56,228 nt of DNA, taken from contig CAUDNR010000557.1 in NCBI GenBank assembly GCA_958430865.1, positions 109,775 through 166,002 of the forward strand, in the 5' to 3' direction. Below are positions 33,432 to 46,835 of the stretch, piece by piece (positions within the stretch are counted from its first letter, which is position 1; every line of letters begins with the position of its first letter). The translations under genes and the position numbers were made by a program. This stretch comes from Entrophospora sp. SA101 (Eukaryota > Glomeromycota > Glomeromycetes > Entrophosporales > Entrophosporaceae). Under the pieces are notes generated by a model. The model made no database searches, was not told where the DNA came from, and saw only the letters and a program-made list of their open reading frames with translations.

Positions 33432-34307
33432 ATGGCTCAACTAATTCAACAACAACAACAAAAACAAAAACAACAACAACATCATCATCAACATCAACAA
33501 CGTCAACATCATCATATGTCGTTAAAATTAACAGATTTACCAATAGAGATTTTATATTTAATAATTTTTTCTGTTGATAATGCTAAAGATCTACGCCACT
33601 TATCATCGGTAAATCGTTTATTTAAAGCTTTATCAGGACCACATACGATCACTGCGCAACTATGGTTTAAGAGATATAGTCGTGATATACCAGAAGAAGA
33701 TCTTTTGAAAGTTGCAAATGAATGGAAATTCCCATTGGAGACAGAGTATGCAAAAAGTCTTATTACCATCAATGCTCCACCCGAACCACCAGGTTTGTCA
33801 GCAGATCCACCAGGTCCAAAAAGAGCTTTACGTCGTCAAAAACGAGTTTTACACATAGTGGAAAGATTTAGTTTATTTCTACATAACATGTTGGCCGTCA
33901 ATTATTATTATAGTCATGATTGGGACAAATTACAAAAAGTGGCAGATGATGTCGAGCAGTATCTTGAGGATTTGGGTTGGGTGCAGTTTTATCGTGGCCA
34001 GATGGATCGAGGAATCGATTCAATAATGGTGTCAACTGTTCAAGCTGATCAAGAATTTGAAGCAATAGCGTTTGAAGATTTTACTAGAAAATTAAGAACT
34101 GATATAGCGGCTGTTTCCACCATAAAAACTTCGTCTTCTAGTAATAATAGCAATAATTTTGATGATGATGATGACAATGATGATGATGATGATGATGATG
34201 GTGACGATATTATTGATAATAATGATGATAATGATGGTACAAATAGTGCTAGAAATGATAGTATAGATGTTATTGATAATAATGATAACGATAGTGCTAT
34301 TAGTAGT

Positions 34308-34340
<33 letters not shown>

Positions 34341-34889
34341 GTTGATAATACAATAGACACTGCTGACACCTTCACCCATAAAATTACGGAAAATAAAATT
34401 AAATATAATATTACTGACAATAATATTACAGACGTTACCACCACCACAGACAATGAAATTACATATCATAAAATCACAAGTAACAATATCATTGACATCA
34501 CGGACAACAATATTACAGACACTTCTACCACCACCACCACCACCACCACAAATAATATTACAGACAATAATAGCAGTAGTGGCGGTGATAATAATAATAA
34601 TGGTAATAGTAGCAGTAGTATCAGTAGTATCAGTAGCAGTAGTATCAGTAGCAGTAGCATTAGTAGCAGTAGCAGTGCTACTAGTGTCAGTAGTAATGAT
34701 ATCATAAATAGTAATAGGAATAGTGAAATATTTGCATCTCCAGAACCAGTGTATTTAAGATGGACAAGTCTCATTCAAGATCAACTTAATTTCTTTTGCT
34801 TACAACAATATATAATGGATAAATTTAAACCACCTTCTAAATGGCAGCTTGCTGAATATTTATCAGTGGTACTATTTGGCAACATTTAG
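33432..34889 (+). CDS. F-box protein with poly-Gln/His N-terminus and Asp/Asn/Ser/Thr tracts
   Basis: Single-exon frame of 485 aa. Residues 1-29 are a Gln/His/Lys run. An F-box lies at about 30-80 (LKLTDLPIEILYLIIFSVDN then AKDLRHLSSVNRLFKAL), so it is probably an SCF substrate adaptor. A conserved-looking region follows (WDKLQKVADDVEQYLEDLGW then VQFYRGQMDRGID). About residues 238-430 are low-complexity Asp, Asn, Ser and Thr tracts made of GAT/AGC/ACC trinucleotide repeats. A folded-looking tail closes the protein (YLRWTSLIQDQLNFFCLQQY). The tract is open in other frames too, which is only a by-product of the repeats. Substrate unknown. Confidence 0.82.
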
Positions 34890-35650
34890 ACCACATATCA
34901 TATATAAGAAGAACAAATATATATACGCGTCTTAATGATAGATAAATCAAGGAAGAAAGGATTATACACCTTTTTCTCCCTTCGTTTTATTCAATTCGTT
35001 TTTATTAATATATATATATATATACTATTACTATTATCATTTATAAATCCAATTCTTCCTTTTTTTTTCTTTTACTTTTTAAAAACCCCTCAAAATTAGA
35101 GTGTATATTATATATTTTTGACTGACTAATGAAATGAATGAACTATTATATATTGTTTTCGTGGAGGATTCGAAAAAATTAATTTTCACCACCATAATTT
35201 TCATAATCATTGCCAACAACAACACACTAGCGTTGATACCAAATCATAGTCATTAGACAAAAACCCTCATCTAAATAAAAACAAAAAAAAAAAATCTTTT
35301 TATGTATTAATGATTATTATTATTTTTTAGAATTATATTTTTTTTTTTTTGTAAATAATTTTTTTGATTTTCATAATAATAATCATAATCATTATATAAC
35401 ATTATATTTTTATTTTCTTTGCAAATGTTTTTATTTCTATTTTCAAAGCTTATTTTTTAATATATATACATTCATTTTTTAAATAAAAAAAAAAACAAAA
35501 AATTATATATATGATTTCATAATTGCCTTTTACTATAATCGCGTAAAAATTATGCTGTTGCAGTCACGTTATGATAGACGTCACGATAAATTTTTTATTT
35601 TATTTGATAATAATAGCAGTAATAACAAATTATAATAATGATGATGGTAA

Positions 35651-35695
<45 letters not shown>

Positions 35696-35831
35696 GTGAT
35701 GATGATGGCAAGTAATAATAATATTAATAGTAATAAATATTAAAGAAAAATATTAGATAATAAAGATAATAATAATTAATATTAATTAATAATAATAATA
35801 AATTAAAAAATTTATAATAAAAAAATTATTT
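34890..35831. other. Intergenic between two convergent genes
   Basis: AT-rich 3' flanks. Contains an AAT microsatellite at 35652-35694, with more degenerate AAT runs up to 35800. No gene is seen. Confidence 0.55.
35652..35694. repeat. AAT microsatellite
   Basis: About 14 uninterrupted trinucleotide copies, continued by interrupted AAT/GAT units. Confidence 0.95.
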
Positions 35832-36700
35832 TTAAATTGCAGAATATTTTTTTATTATTTTTTCTACTGCCATTTTTAAAGATGACCAAGCGAACACTTT
35901 GACATCTTTTTTGATGTTTCTTGGCTTTGGATTGTCAAATCTCATTAATTTCCTGTATAGATTATCGCCTTTTTTGTTTTTGCCAACTGTTATCGGTTTG
36001 AAGATTTCCAAATTCCTTCTGACTCTATTTTTTTCTTCTTGAGTGAACTTGATACCCGTCACACATTCGATCAAGTAGATACAATCAACCGACGTCACAT
36101 AAAACTCTTTTAGTTCCTCGCACCAAACACACGACACAAAGATTCCATTTCTGTTACGTTGGTTTTGACTCACGACTTCAAAGAAGACATCCACGTCTTG
36201 TTGATAGACACACCGACGGAATTGCACAACTCTACGACCAGCTTTATAGTCACACGCTCTCCAATCAGCCAACACGGAATCAAAGTCACCGTGAATATTG
36301 ATGTTTATGTTGCTCAAGATTTCTGAAATTTCAGATCTGTTCAACTCAATTCTGTTATCGTCGTTTTTGCTTTTTCTTCTTCTCTTACGTGGTGACATGC
36401 TGGTGTCGTTACTTGGAACAATAGAAGGTTCCATGATAGTCATCGAACTGACCAAACCATCCAACGCATTATAAATTAGGATTTGATTATAAATTTGTTC
36501 TAGTAAAAATAGAAATAAAACAATTAAAAAACGTCACATATATATATATATACACATATCATATCATATACACACATATATACACATATATTTATTATAG
36601 TTATACCTATTTGACTTGGATGTAATGAATTGTGAGAAGGATTAGGTGATGTTGGTGATATTGGTGTAACGTGACTTACAAAAGTATAGTTGGTAGTCAT
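35832..36700 (-). CDS. DUF7082 (Medusa-type) domain protein
   Basis: Two exons: 36700-36607 (ATG, MTTNYTFVSHVTPISPTSPN) and 36499-35832, with a gtataa donor and actag acceptor; the phases join to give 253 aa. After a Ser/Pro-rich N-terminus and a basic stretch (SPRKRRRKSKNDD), about residues 105-250 match the fungal DUF7082 pattern. Key words are RRVVQFRRC, VSCVWCEELKEFYVTSVDCI, FTQEEKNRVRRNLEIFKPIT, and NPKPRNIKKDVKVFAWSSLK ending in KIIKKYSA. In other fungi this domain occurs in developmental regulators of the Medusa type. A nuclear regulatory role is inferred from family and the basic stretch. It is convergent with the upstream F-box gene. Confidence 0.82.
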
Positions 36701-39052
36701 AATGTGTGAAGAAGATTGAATAAATAAAATTAACTGTATATATGAAAATTTATTTCCTATTATGTTTAATGTTAAATAACAACAACAATAATAAATAGAT
36801 TAATATTTATAATTTTTTTTTGTTCGTAAATAAATAAAATAAAATAAATCAATCAATCGATTTCGACATATATATAAAATTTGAATTTTGTATTTTTCAC
36901 GTATATTCTTATTTTTTGACATTTCCAAACGAAAATTTCATTGTATTATTGGTATAAAACTGCATATAAATCGGTCTAATAAAAGAAAAATTTCCAAATA
37001 CGATAAAGTATATGAAATGTCACGTGACCAGATGGAGATTCATATCCACTTTTGTCAAATAGGATGAAAGCAACACATAGTTTTGCTATTTTTTAATAAT
37101 AAATGTTGGTTTAAATAATTAATAATAATTAATGAAGGAAAATTTACCTTGTAAAAAAAAAGCGTTTAAAAAAGAAAAAATAAAAAGAAAATAAAAGAAA
37201 AGGAAAAAAGGATTTTTTGGAAATATTTAAATACGAATTCATCAAAATGAGACTTTACTAAACTCGACATCTATAATTTAATAAAATATGATATTTATGT
37301 TATAGAAATTAATTTTATCACAATAACAATCAATAATTATTATGTTATATGTTTTTATTTATTATGTAATTAATTAATTACATTATGTCAATTATTGATT
37401 GATTAACCAGTTGTTAGAGTTCCCGTTCCATTAGGGCATATTTTAAAATTCATTCATTATTTTATTATTGATTCATTGCATATCTGATAAAAACATCAAA
37501 GATAAATATTGGAAAATATTAAAATATTAAAAAAAAAAAAACGAAAATATAAAATCAACAAACAATTTGGCATAGACTTGGTATATGATTCGCCGGGATG
37601 ATTTAGGATAGATTTGACGATTTAACATAAATTTAGCACCAACAGTCATTCATTTGATTTGATTCATTATCTATCTCCGTAAACATATCATTAACATAGT
37701 CGATCAACGATCAGCCATTATCAATTATCAAAAAAAAAAATAGTTCTCTAACACGGACCATAATCATCTAATCGATCTACTACATAATTAAGGTTTCATT
37801 TATGCAAATTCACATTATTGTTGTTGTTGTTATTATTCAAATTTTAATTAATTAATTCTTGGGAGAACTGCATTAACATCGAATCATCTATACAATATTC
37901 ATTATACATACATAATCCTAGCTAACAAACACACTACCGAATATGACCAAATTAAAACAACTATCATGCATGCATGATAAGAAACTTCAAGAACCTATTC
38001 AAGAAAAAACCACCCGATGCTTCTTTTAGTTTAATGAATATCACACATACAATATATGTCGCATCACTTTATCATAAATATAATTGGTACCCAACCAAAC
38101 AAGTTGATAATCAGGTTTTTAAAAATATATTTTTTCCCTGAATTTTTTATGTGCCCAAGAATAATTCTATAATACACAGAAGAAACCTTCAATAAAAGAC
38201 AAAAATAATTATTAAATTTAATTATTTAATTAACTGTTAAATTTATTATTAATTTAATTGTCCGATTGTTGTCAATTGCGTTAATTACATTGTCCGAATA
38301 TTTTCCTTAAAAATAAATTCATTGTATAATATTAGTTTAATTAAATACGAGTTTCTAGAACTTCAGGAAATAAACTTCAGATGATGTAATTAAGATGTAA
38401 CCTATTTGTGTTCCATGTGAAAAAAATATATTATTTTTAAAATCATTTTAAACATAGAAGTTTCTATAAGCTTTTAGTATTTTTTTATTTTTTTTAACTC
38501 ATCAACTAACTATTTACCAAATTATTGGGACATACAATATATAATAAAATATCTCCACATAATAAATCCAAATTTTAAACAATGTAAATAATAATGATTG
38601 GTGTTCTGCTGTAAGGGCAAAAATTTGCTCGTTTTCGATTTCGATCGGCATTAAACATATATTATAAATAATAGAAATTCCGATACGTGTAACCAATATT
38701 TTTTAAAATATATTTTTGATATTCATATTGATAGAGGTTCTCTATATAAAACTATAGTTATTAAAAACTGATATTGATTACCTTTATAAACTTAATAAGT
38801 GGTTGAGAGGATGGAAAATTTTTTTATAAGCATTAAAGAAAAAATAATAATATGATGTGGCAGGAGACATCAGTCGGTCGTAATGACTAAAAAAGAATAA
38901 TTAATTCCATTGCGGTGATTTAGTTGATAAACGTGAGATTTTTTTAATAACTTCCTAATTTTTTTCTGGAATAAATCTGTCAAATTTGATGCGAGCATTA
39001 GTAGTACTTTCGACTAATTAATACATACAAGTAAATTCGTAACACATGCGAA
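36701..39052. other. Long intergenic region, no gene seen
   Basis: About 2.3 kb of AT-rich sequence without supportable coding regions, RNA genes or terminal repeats. Confidence 0.5.
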
Positions 39053-39303
39053 TATTCTGTTTTTAAATTCTTCAGATAATCCGATTAATCATATCCAAGT
39101 AGTAGAGCATCTAGTGAAAAAATATAAAGTGCATGGAAGGACTAAAGAGATAGTAGTTTTACCAGGAATTGTTTTTAATAATGATAATGATGAATATATC
39201 GGATTTGTCAAGTGAATGCATCAATTTCTCTAGGCCATCCAGTGGGTATATGTAATAAACAATGTCCAAATGTAGAAATCGCTATCAATTCGATCAGTCA
39301 TTA
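39053..39303 (+). pseudogene. Unrecognised gene relic
   Basis: A frame reading NPINHIQVVEHLVKKYKVHG then RTKEIVVLPGIVFNNDNDEY is followed, after a frame change, by VNASISLGHPVGICNKQCPN then VEIAINSISH and a stop. The composition is protein-like but no family is recognised and no start is seen. Confidence 0.35.
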
Positions 39304-39512
39304 GTAAATAGTTCTCTACAAATCGGTTACACAGGATATACGGGGAGTATGCATACAATACATACAATACTAATTATTGTAAAAGTAAATTAATCTACCA
39401 GTGTGATTATCGATTATCAGTTATTAATTATTTTACATTTATTAATATTAACATTAATCTTAATTTATCCATTTAAAATTATGAAAATATTTCTCGTATT
39501 GAGATAATTCTG

Positions 39513-41258
39513 TCAAGGTGCAGCTTCAATATTACTATCACTATTAACATTAACTGTAATAATTTCAATATTACTAGTGTTAACGTCTACAACCTCATTA
39601 TTAACAATACTTTTGCTATCTTCATCAATAACTTCATTATTAACGATATGTTTCCTTTTTTTATATCTTTTTACAAATAAAATAAGCATGGCAATCAAAA
39701 TGATGGTAAACACTATAGCTGTGACTGATCCAATTATTACAGCCACTTTATTATTTGGATCATTAGGATTTTCGGGTGGTGATTGACTAGGACTGCTTGT
39801 AACAGTAGTCGTACTAATGATGGTTGTTGGAGTTGGTGGAGGAGGAACATATGCGTCCAACAATTTGTAATTATCTTTGTCACTAATATCTAATATTGAA
39901 ATATTTGGATAAGTGCCTTCACCACCTTGATCAAAATAAAAAGCACCTAATATCAATTAATCAATGAATATAGTTAATAAATATTTAATATATATAAATG
40001 TGTATGGATATATTAAAGTTATAATTGATTACCGAATGCAGTTATCATATAATTTCCATACAAATTTGAAGTATGACCCCAATGATCTTTTTTAACTGGA
40101 TAAACAATATTTTTTGAAATTGTCCATTGAAAAGGATCTGATGTTGTATTTAATGTTATCAATTTGTCTGCTATAATAGTGCCAGTATCAGAAATGCCAC
40201 CATAAACGATTATTCTTCCATCAGGTACTAAAAAATAAAAGCAATCATATGCATTTAGAAAAATAATTATATCAATAATGACAATGCTGGCAGTAATTGA
40301 ATTTCACCTAATACTGAAGAATGGAAATATCGTTCAGAAGGTTTGTCCCCAGCTGTAATCTAATATAACAAGATTTATTAATATTTTCTATCATTAAAAA
40401 TGTAATTATGAAAAATAATAACGAAACTTACAACTTTAGACCAATAGTTTCTTTTGATATCGTATGTATTTAGCTAAATTTATATATTGTTAAAAATTAT
40501 ATATAATATTCTCATTAATATTAACAACAACAATAATAACTAAATCACGATAATACCTGAATAAGATTGCGTCCAATATAAACAATAGTTTCTCTATCAT
40601 GCAATAAATGACAGCTGAAATCAGATACAGATATATTTGGACCAGCATTTATTGGGTTTAATGATAAAAATGTCAAGTTATTGGTATCGAATTTATATAT
40701 ATTATTAGGAATATCATAACCATTACCGACTGTTATATAGGTATTTCCATTATTATCTTGTGTATATATTGTACTGTTAACATTAACCAGTGGTGATTGT
40801 CCATCAAGGACTTCCGGAGTCCATGTATCAAATAAACTTGTATTTGTTGAATAAACTAAAGATCCATAACCTACACTACTATAAGTTTCATTTCTGCTAC
40901 CACTTATAAGATAGAGCGTGCTATTGTTAGTTCCTCCTAATGCTAGTGATGCCTCACCAAATGGAGGTATTGTTGACGTTGGAGTGAGTAATTTTAGTGG
41001 TAGTTGCTGACTGAGCGTGAATGGCGTGGAAAAGTCTAAATAGATTGTTTGATTTATGTAATTAAAAGGATTAAAAGGGATATTATGATAAAAGGCACCT
41101 CCAAAAAAATAGAGTTTATCGTTTATTATGATTGAACTTTGAAGTGCTATATTCGATAATTGACCAGATACCAAAAATTTGAAAAATATAAAATTGAAAA
41201 ATATTATTAATATTGATTTTGATAAATAATCTTGATAATTTGTTAAATGTTTAACCAT
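39513..41258 (-). CDS. Kelch-repeat single-pass membrane protein
   Basis: Five exons: 41258-40557, 40473-40432, 40359-40308, 40227-40033 and 39946-39513, all in phase, 474 aa. An N-terminal hydrophobic stretch (KSILIIFFNFIFFKFLVSGQ) looks like a signal sequence. Kelch blades of the galactose-oxidase type follow (DKLYFFGGAF, STLYLISGSRNE, NTYITVGNGYD, PSERYFHSSVL, GRIIVYGGISD). Then come a Pro/Thr/Ser-rich stalk, a transmembrane helix (VAVIIGSVTAIVFTIILIAM) followed by the basic stop-transfer KRYKKRKH, and a short acidic tail containing a repeated IVNNEV motif. A likely cell-surface or endomembrane protein; the ligand is unknown. Confidence 0.85.
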
Positions 41259-43179
41259 TTTGTTTTGTTATGAAAATAAAAAATTCACAGAAATTTTTTT
41301 TTTACCGGAAACGAAATACAGGGCTATGATTCTATTTCTATGCACGTATTTTTATTTAATTGATATTAGGCTATTTGTGTGATACATTAGGGATCTTCAA
41401 AGTTGTTCCCCTTCTGTTTCGAATAATGTTGATGTTGATGGTTGTCAGTATTAGAGAAAACCACCTCTCGGTTGAATAAACGATTTGTTTTTGTTATTGG
41501 TATTAGAGAAAGAGTAAATAATTTGTTTTTGTTGTTAATGATAATGATGTTGATATTGATGTAAATTATTAGAAGCTACTTTTTGAATTGGATGGAGTTG
41601 TTGTTCGTCATTATTAGTAGAAGCTATTTTTTGAATATTCTCGTTTTTTTTCAAATTTGGAAATGAATGAATTTGTTCTGAACAATTGGGTTTGATTGTG
41701 TAACAAGGAACAACTCGAACGATAAATTAATATTAACATCCCCTATTATGTTTGCGGTTTGCATCATCTGTTACACGGGGAGACCGATGTATTGTTTCAA
41801 ACCACTAATTAATTTCCTTTTATACTTTCTTTATATGTAGAAGAAATAATGACTAAGCTGATAACTTTATAAGAAGCAACTAGCAGAATTGAATGATATA
41901 AACGAACACATTATGAATATAGCAGATCATAAATGCAAATTTTTGCACGGATAACTGACTGCGTAATGTAGTTTTGCAGATGATACTTGTAAAATTTTAT
42001 TTTGTATCTTCTTCGTCTTCTAATTGTTTTGATTCTATATCATTTCCCTTCTAGCATTCGTTTTTGTTGATAGAATGAAGGTAGCAATTCTGTCTGTTTC
42101 CTTCATATTGTGAACGAGTAAATCGGACTCTTCCATTCCCGCAGAAACCCAATTATACGATACAATAATGTTAATTTATCATTATTATTTCATATTAATA
42201 CACTTGTATATCTATTAAACAATGGATCGATTGGTAGCATGGCCCGCAACCCACCAAATATGGTGGGAGACCAGGTCGAAACATGTTTACTATTTATTAA
42301 TTTAGATTAGTATATATGAGAAAGAATTAATTAAAATAGTTCTTTAACGACATTCTATTAGGATACATTCGTACAATGAGCAAAATATAAAAAGAATTCA
42401 ATCTAACCTCCACTTCATATCTTCATCACTTCAGATAAAATACTTAAAAATAATAATAATTCTCTTGTAACATTAATATTTTCTAATTAATAAAGTAACA
42501 TACATTTATCCTACGGCCACCTTGTGGTATTCTTATAATACTAGATAATCTTACCTTTTATCAAGACTATTTCTACTTGAGTTATCAATTAACCAGAACA
42601 GTTTATCTAATAGAAAACCTTTGATGAAATATTGATCGGTAATATAAAAAGATGATGTTGGTAGCACGAATGATGTTCAAAAAATCTAAACCATTTTTAA
42701 TAGAATCAATAGATTATGTTTTATCCGTCAAAACAATTCATTAACATTAATATTTTCTAGGTGTTTAATAAAATTAATTAATTGGATTTTGAATCAAATA
42801 TTGTTTCATTAGATTATTAATATAACTCTTATCTGATATATCATTTTTTTGTAGATTAATTAATTCATTCCCTTTGGTTATAATAATTAAAAAAATTCTT
42901 GTTGTCTCAACCTCAAGTGAAAGCGTGTGTTTTTTGATGCAGGAAATTTGATGACTTTAAAAAGAACTTCTTTAAATCATCTTTATTTGAGACGATGCCT
43001 TTCTTGAATAGAAATATAAAAATTTTGATAGGTCATTTATTTTTTTTATGTTCATTTTTTTGAAATTGACAAATATCCATACATGCTTGGTCAAATCTAA
43101 TGTTTGCCTTACAATTACGCTAGTAAATGTAGCATCCCATTATAATAGACAATACCAATTGTGTTATTATTTTAAAGAC
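41259..43179. other. Long intergenic region, no gene seen
   Basis: AT-rich. The only structured item noticed is a hairpin CCCACC/GGTGGG at 42250-42267, in a GC-richer patch (42225-42285) with weak resemblance to pol III box A and box B. It is not a convincing tRNA. Confidence 0.45.
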
Positions 43180-43815
43180 CTGGGCCGAAAAAATATTTTA
43201 ATTTTGTTTTGTTATTGTTAAGGCATTTAAGGAATTTATAATGACTTGAAATGTTCGCTTACCTGGCCAAGATTATTGATGACAGATAAGGGCCTCGAAT
43301 TTAGAAACATTATGAAGAGTTGATGAAAATCGCAACATAAAAATTTAACCGCACCTTAGTATCAGCATAGAGATTGTTCGGAATTCAACATGGCAAAGAA
43401 TTTCTCTTACCTGATCAAGAGCTTGGGTGGAAAATATTTCCACTATTATTATTATCGAGGATATTAATAATTCTGTAACTTTGTTTGATTGGTCCGAAGC
43501 TATGCAAAAAAAAAAAAAGCATATGCGTCGAGTCTTCATTGTCAGCAGATAGACCAGCTAGGTATAATGAGTTCCAATTGATCTATAGTGATTCGGTGAG
43601 GTATTTACTTGAGCCCAATGAGTTGGAAGGCAGGGGGAAAGTGCTATTGATCTTAATTGGTCTCTGGATATTTATCATATTAAGCGTGCTTGTGTGCAAA
43701 AAAATCAGTCCGTCTTATATAAATTAAAGGATGATAATGGCAATGAACCTGAACGTTCTTTTGTCCGGAAAGAGCACATTCTAATAAAAAAATATGAAAT
43801 GCTTCCAGAATAAAT
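43180..43815 (+). pseudogene. Retroelement/Ginger-type integrase relic
   Basis: The catalytic-core piece WPRLLMTDKGLEFRNIMK (43264-43317) contains the TDxGxEF Asp. Degenerate downstream words echo HNIK... and ...FNMAKNFSYL. The C-terminal piece SRPARYNEFQLIYSDSVRYL then LEPNELEG (about 43545-43632) and RSFVRKEHI (about 43755) resemble the integrase C-terminal region ending in SFVREE. Several stops and frame changes break it. Terminal repeats are not recognised. Confidence 0.65.
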
Positions 43816-45409
43816 AATCCAGGATGTGTGACTCTAACCCTTCGCATTAAAGAAGTCTTCAATATCTCCTTCTATTTGTGTCTCTGTCATTATATGCTCG
43901 TTAGCTAATCTGTAATAAAAGCTATCTCCGATAGCCTCTCTTTATTCTTATATTATTCACGATATCGTTACTTCATCTTAACATATGCATCTTCATTCAG
44001 GAAAATTTTTATTGCCTTACACGCTTATTTTGATATTTTGCTCTTTGCAATGCAGTAACCTGCCCTTATAGTCTTTAAAGAGCTTGTAAAACTGTAAAAT
44101 ATGCTTACCTTTTAACCACATCAATTTGTGTTTTCTCGATATCCTTCTATGTAAAATCAGTATTGAGTTGTATTACGAATAATTCGAATCAGAACTTGTA
44201 TCATGAATAGAAATCCTAGTATTAAGCTTGCCGGTATTATTATTACTACTACCATCATTATCATCACCATTATTATTATCATTACTACTGTTATTATCTC
44301 CTAATTTTCCACCATTATTACTATTTAATGGTTCACTATTACTATTACTTTCTCCATTATGAGCAAATGTATGTTTTCCTCTTTTGTCATTCAAGGCAAT
44401 GTATCTCAATTAAGTGTTTATGTCACTGAATTCTGCACTAGAATTCCAGACATAAAAACGAATGTCAATAGAAATTTTTTTTTAATCATCTAATTGATTT
44501 AGCCGGCTCATATCACTGTCAGGACAAGGGTGCCTCCCCTTTGATTCAACTCCCTTGCCCTCTTAAAAAAGCAAGCTAATAAACAATCGTGTATTATCTT
44601 GTGGGTAGGCCATATACCTGAGAATGACGTGAGAAATTTGGATACTGCATTGTTCAAATAACATATTAATATAAAATTTTAATGCATACCATGTCATTTA
44701 AATGATGTGATTTTTTATTTTGTCCCAGAACCCCTACTTTTACCCTACTCAAGTGCTCTGATGATTTTTCCATATTGATTAAAATCATTATGTATTTTTC
44801 TCTTGGTTGAATCAAAATAAATAGAACATTACTTATCTTTTTTGTTGTATTTAATCCTTTCCTTGAATGCGACGAATATTTCTGTCTCTGTTGTATGCGA
44901 AAATGAAATTAATCAATTAAAAGGAATTTTTCACCTAAACATTTGGCTAATTTCAATTTCACCTACAACATCTCCATAAATTGTGTATGTTACAATGTTT
45001 ATGAGGTTATGCATTATTATTTGAATAGCAAATAAATTGTATCACCCTAGTAATAATACCAAGATCATGCAAAAATTGCAGAAGCCACACAATATCCTGG
45101 CGACTAAAGGATGAGAAATTCAGCAGAGTTAGAAAGTGAACTCTTGGTGTTTTTAAACCGAGAAGCTTTCCATGTAGGATACTGGCTCCATCATCTTGTC
45201 ATCCAAATGGTGGTGGGAAAATCTTGGTAGTTGAGTCTCTGTTTTTTTTTGTGTGTGCATGTATGCTTCCCAATTATAAGTTGTAATGTTTCAAAATAAT
45301 AAACCTGATATTGATCACAGGTGTCAGGTTTAATTAAAATTTCCTTCTGCCAATATGTAACCCTATGCTATTGCACACCACTATCAATATCTTACTGAAG
45401 AGGTTGGGT
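43816..45409. other. Intergenic, no firm gene
   Basis: A minus-strand frame at 44173-44409 is Asn/Gly/Asp/Ser low complexity without an ATG or recognisable content. Around 45050-45090 a few words (VWLLQFLHDLGIITRV, minus strand) look protein-like but are isolated. No gene is claimed. Confidence 0.4.
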
Positions 45410-45740
45410 TGATCAAATTGGGAGGATTTGGACAAGTGAGAGGCTCTAACAACCTCCTTGACTATAATGCAGTTTCGATTCCAGGGCCATGTTACTCCCC
45501 CCGAAATTTTATTGCATTATTGTATGTATCCTTGGATGAAACAGGTCAGATTATCCTTGTGCACGTAAGGAAGATGAAAGAATAACTTATTTGAAAGGTA
45601 ATGGTAATGCACTTTTAATCTCCAATAATCAAGTGTTACATATTGGATTGTCTCCAAGTTGCCTATGTAGAACAGTTTTCCTCCATCTTCAATGGTTATG
45701 TTGCATGCATTCTTTACCTTTGATATTTCTTAATATTAAT
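45410..45740 (-). repeat. Dispersed repeat family C, copy 3 (coding relic)
   Basis: The minus strand at 45690-45520 reads ITIEDGGKLFYIGNLETIQY then VTLDYWRLKVHYHYLSNKLF and LPYVHKDNLTCFIQGYI, homologous to the copies at 4730 and 30340. It is shorter, with the rest missing. Confidence 0.5.
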
Positions 45741-45969
45741 AAAAAAACTTATGATTACCTGTTATTATTGACACAAAAAAAGCGAAAAAGAAGCTGTGGG
45801 AAGAAATAAGCTCCCCTTAAAATAAAAAAAAACAAAGTTCATGTAACATTGCAGAAACATTTTTTGATACGTTACACCAGTCATTACCAAGCAAACATAT
45901 TTCAGGGGTGATGATCTTCGGCGTTAAGTAGAAACAGGTTCGGGGTATCAAAAGCAGGATTAATTATAT

Positions 45970-46486
45970 ATGATCTCGTGCGCCTGAATCAAGAATCAAT
46001 AAATGTAGATCTCAAATTGAGGTGCATTGGTTGAAACTTAAATTTGTTGAACTTTTCATTAAAGCCAATGCAAAAACATGTTTTCTTGCCATTAAAAAAA
46101 AAAAAAAATGCTCAGAAGGTCCAAAATTATGTTTTATTGTCAATTTTCACAACAATTAGTTTAAAAGTTAGCTGTTAAGTAATTTCCGGCCAATTAAAAG
46201 AATTGTAATTTTGGTTTTTCTTATCCGATGATTCTTGATGTTTTTGATGAGTGTACCAGTACACAAAAAAAAAATACTGACATTCTAATACGTGTTAATT
46301 ATTTATTCAAATTTTAAAATTAATTTGTGACTATGGAAAAAAGTAAACGGTTTTCACAGATCACAAACTTATAAAAAATCACCTATATAAATGTACTACG
46401 CTCCCTCTTCCCCCTCTTCACTTCACTTCTCTGCAAGTTTATAAGAAATTAAATCTTTGCCGTACGATTCTAATATGCCAGAATAA
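45970..46486. repeat. Dispersed repeat family B, copy 2
   Basis: Matches 25835-26393 in the same orientation at roughly 90 percent identity, with small indels (a TTATTATTA insertion and a longer A run differ). It lies about 350 bp from the PIF1 relic at 46836. Confidence 0.85.
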
Positions 46487-46835
46487 TTTAATTTTTGTGA
46501 CAGCATTATCGTGGCCAAGCAGAAAATGTATATTAATGTTAATATTAAATCAAAAATCTGCGTGGATTTTTTAAATAACCCCAATTTTCCATTCAGAGAA
46601 TAATTCAAATTTAACTTAGAATAATGACGAAAAAAAACTAGTGGTAAGCATAGGTTATAGCGAGTTCGTGTAATCATCACATTATACAAGCATCAGGAAT
46701 TTTAAAAAATTTAATGTCACGATTATTCAATTTTTACAAAACATATTTTCTTTTACAGCGTTGTTAGTTTTTGCAACCCATCAATGCTCACAGCCTCCAA
46801 TCTTTTATACTCTTCTAAAACCGCCTTGGAAATTT

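Noticed and set aside
34049..34774. Several long Ser/Leu/Ile-rich frames on both strands
   Set aside because: By-products of trinucleotide repeats inside the F-box gene.
39577..39786. Plus-strand hydrophobic frame
   Set aside because: Antisense of the transmembrane tail of the Kelch protein.
44173..44409. Asn/Gly/Asp-rich minus-strand frame
   Set aside because: Low complexity, no ATG, no partner exon; cannot be distinguished from a decayed microsatellite.
46423..46689. 88-codon minus-strand frame
   Set aside because: Half lies in dispersed repeat B; the short conserved stretch SGILESYGK is shared by both repeat copies and has no independent start or family.
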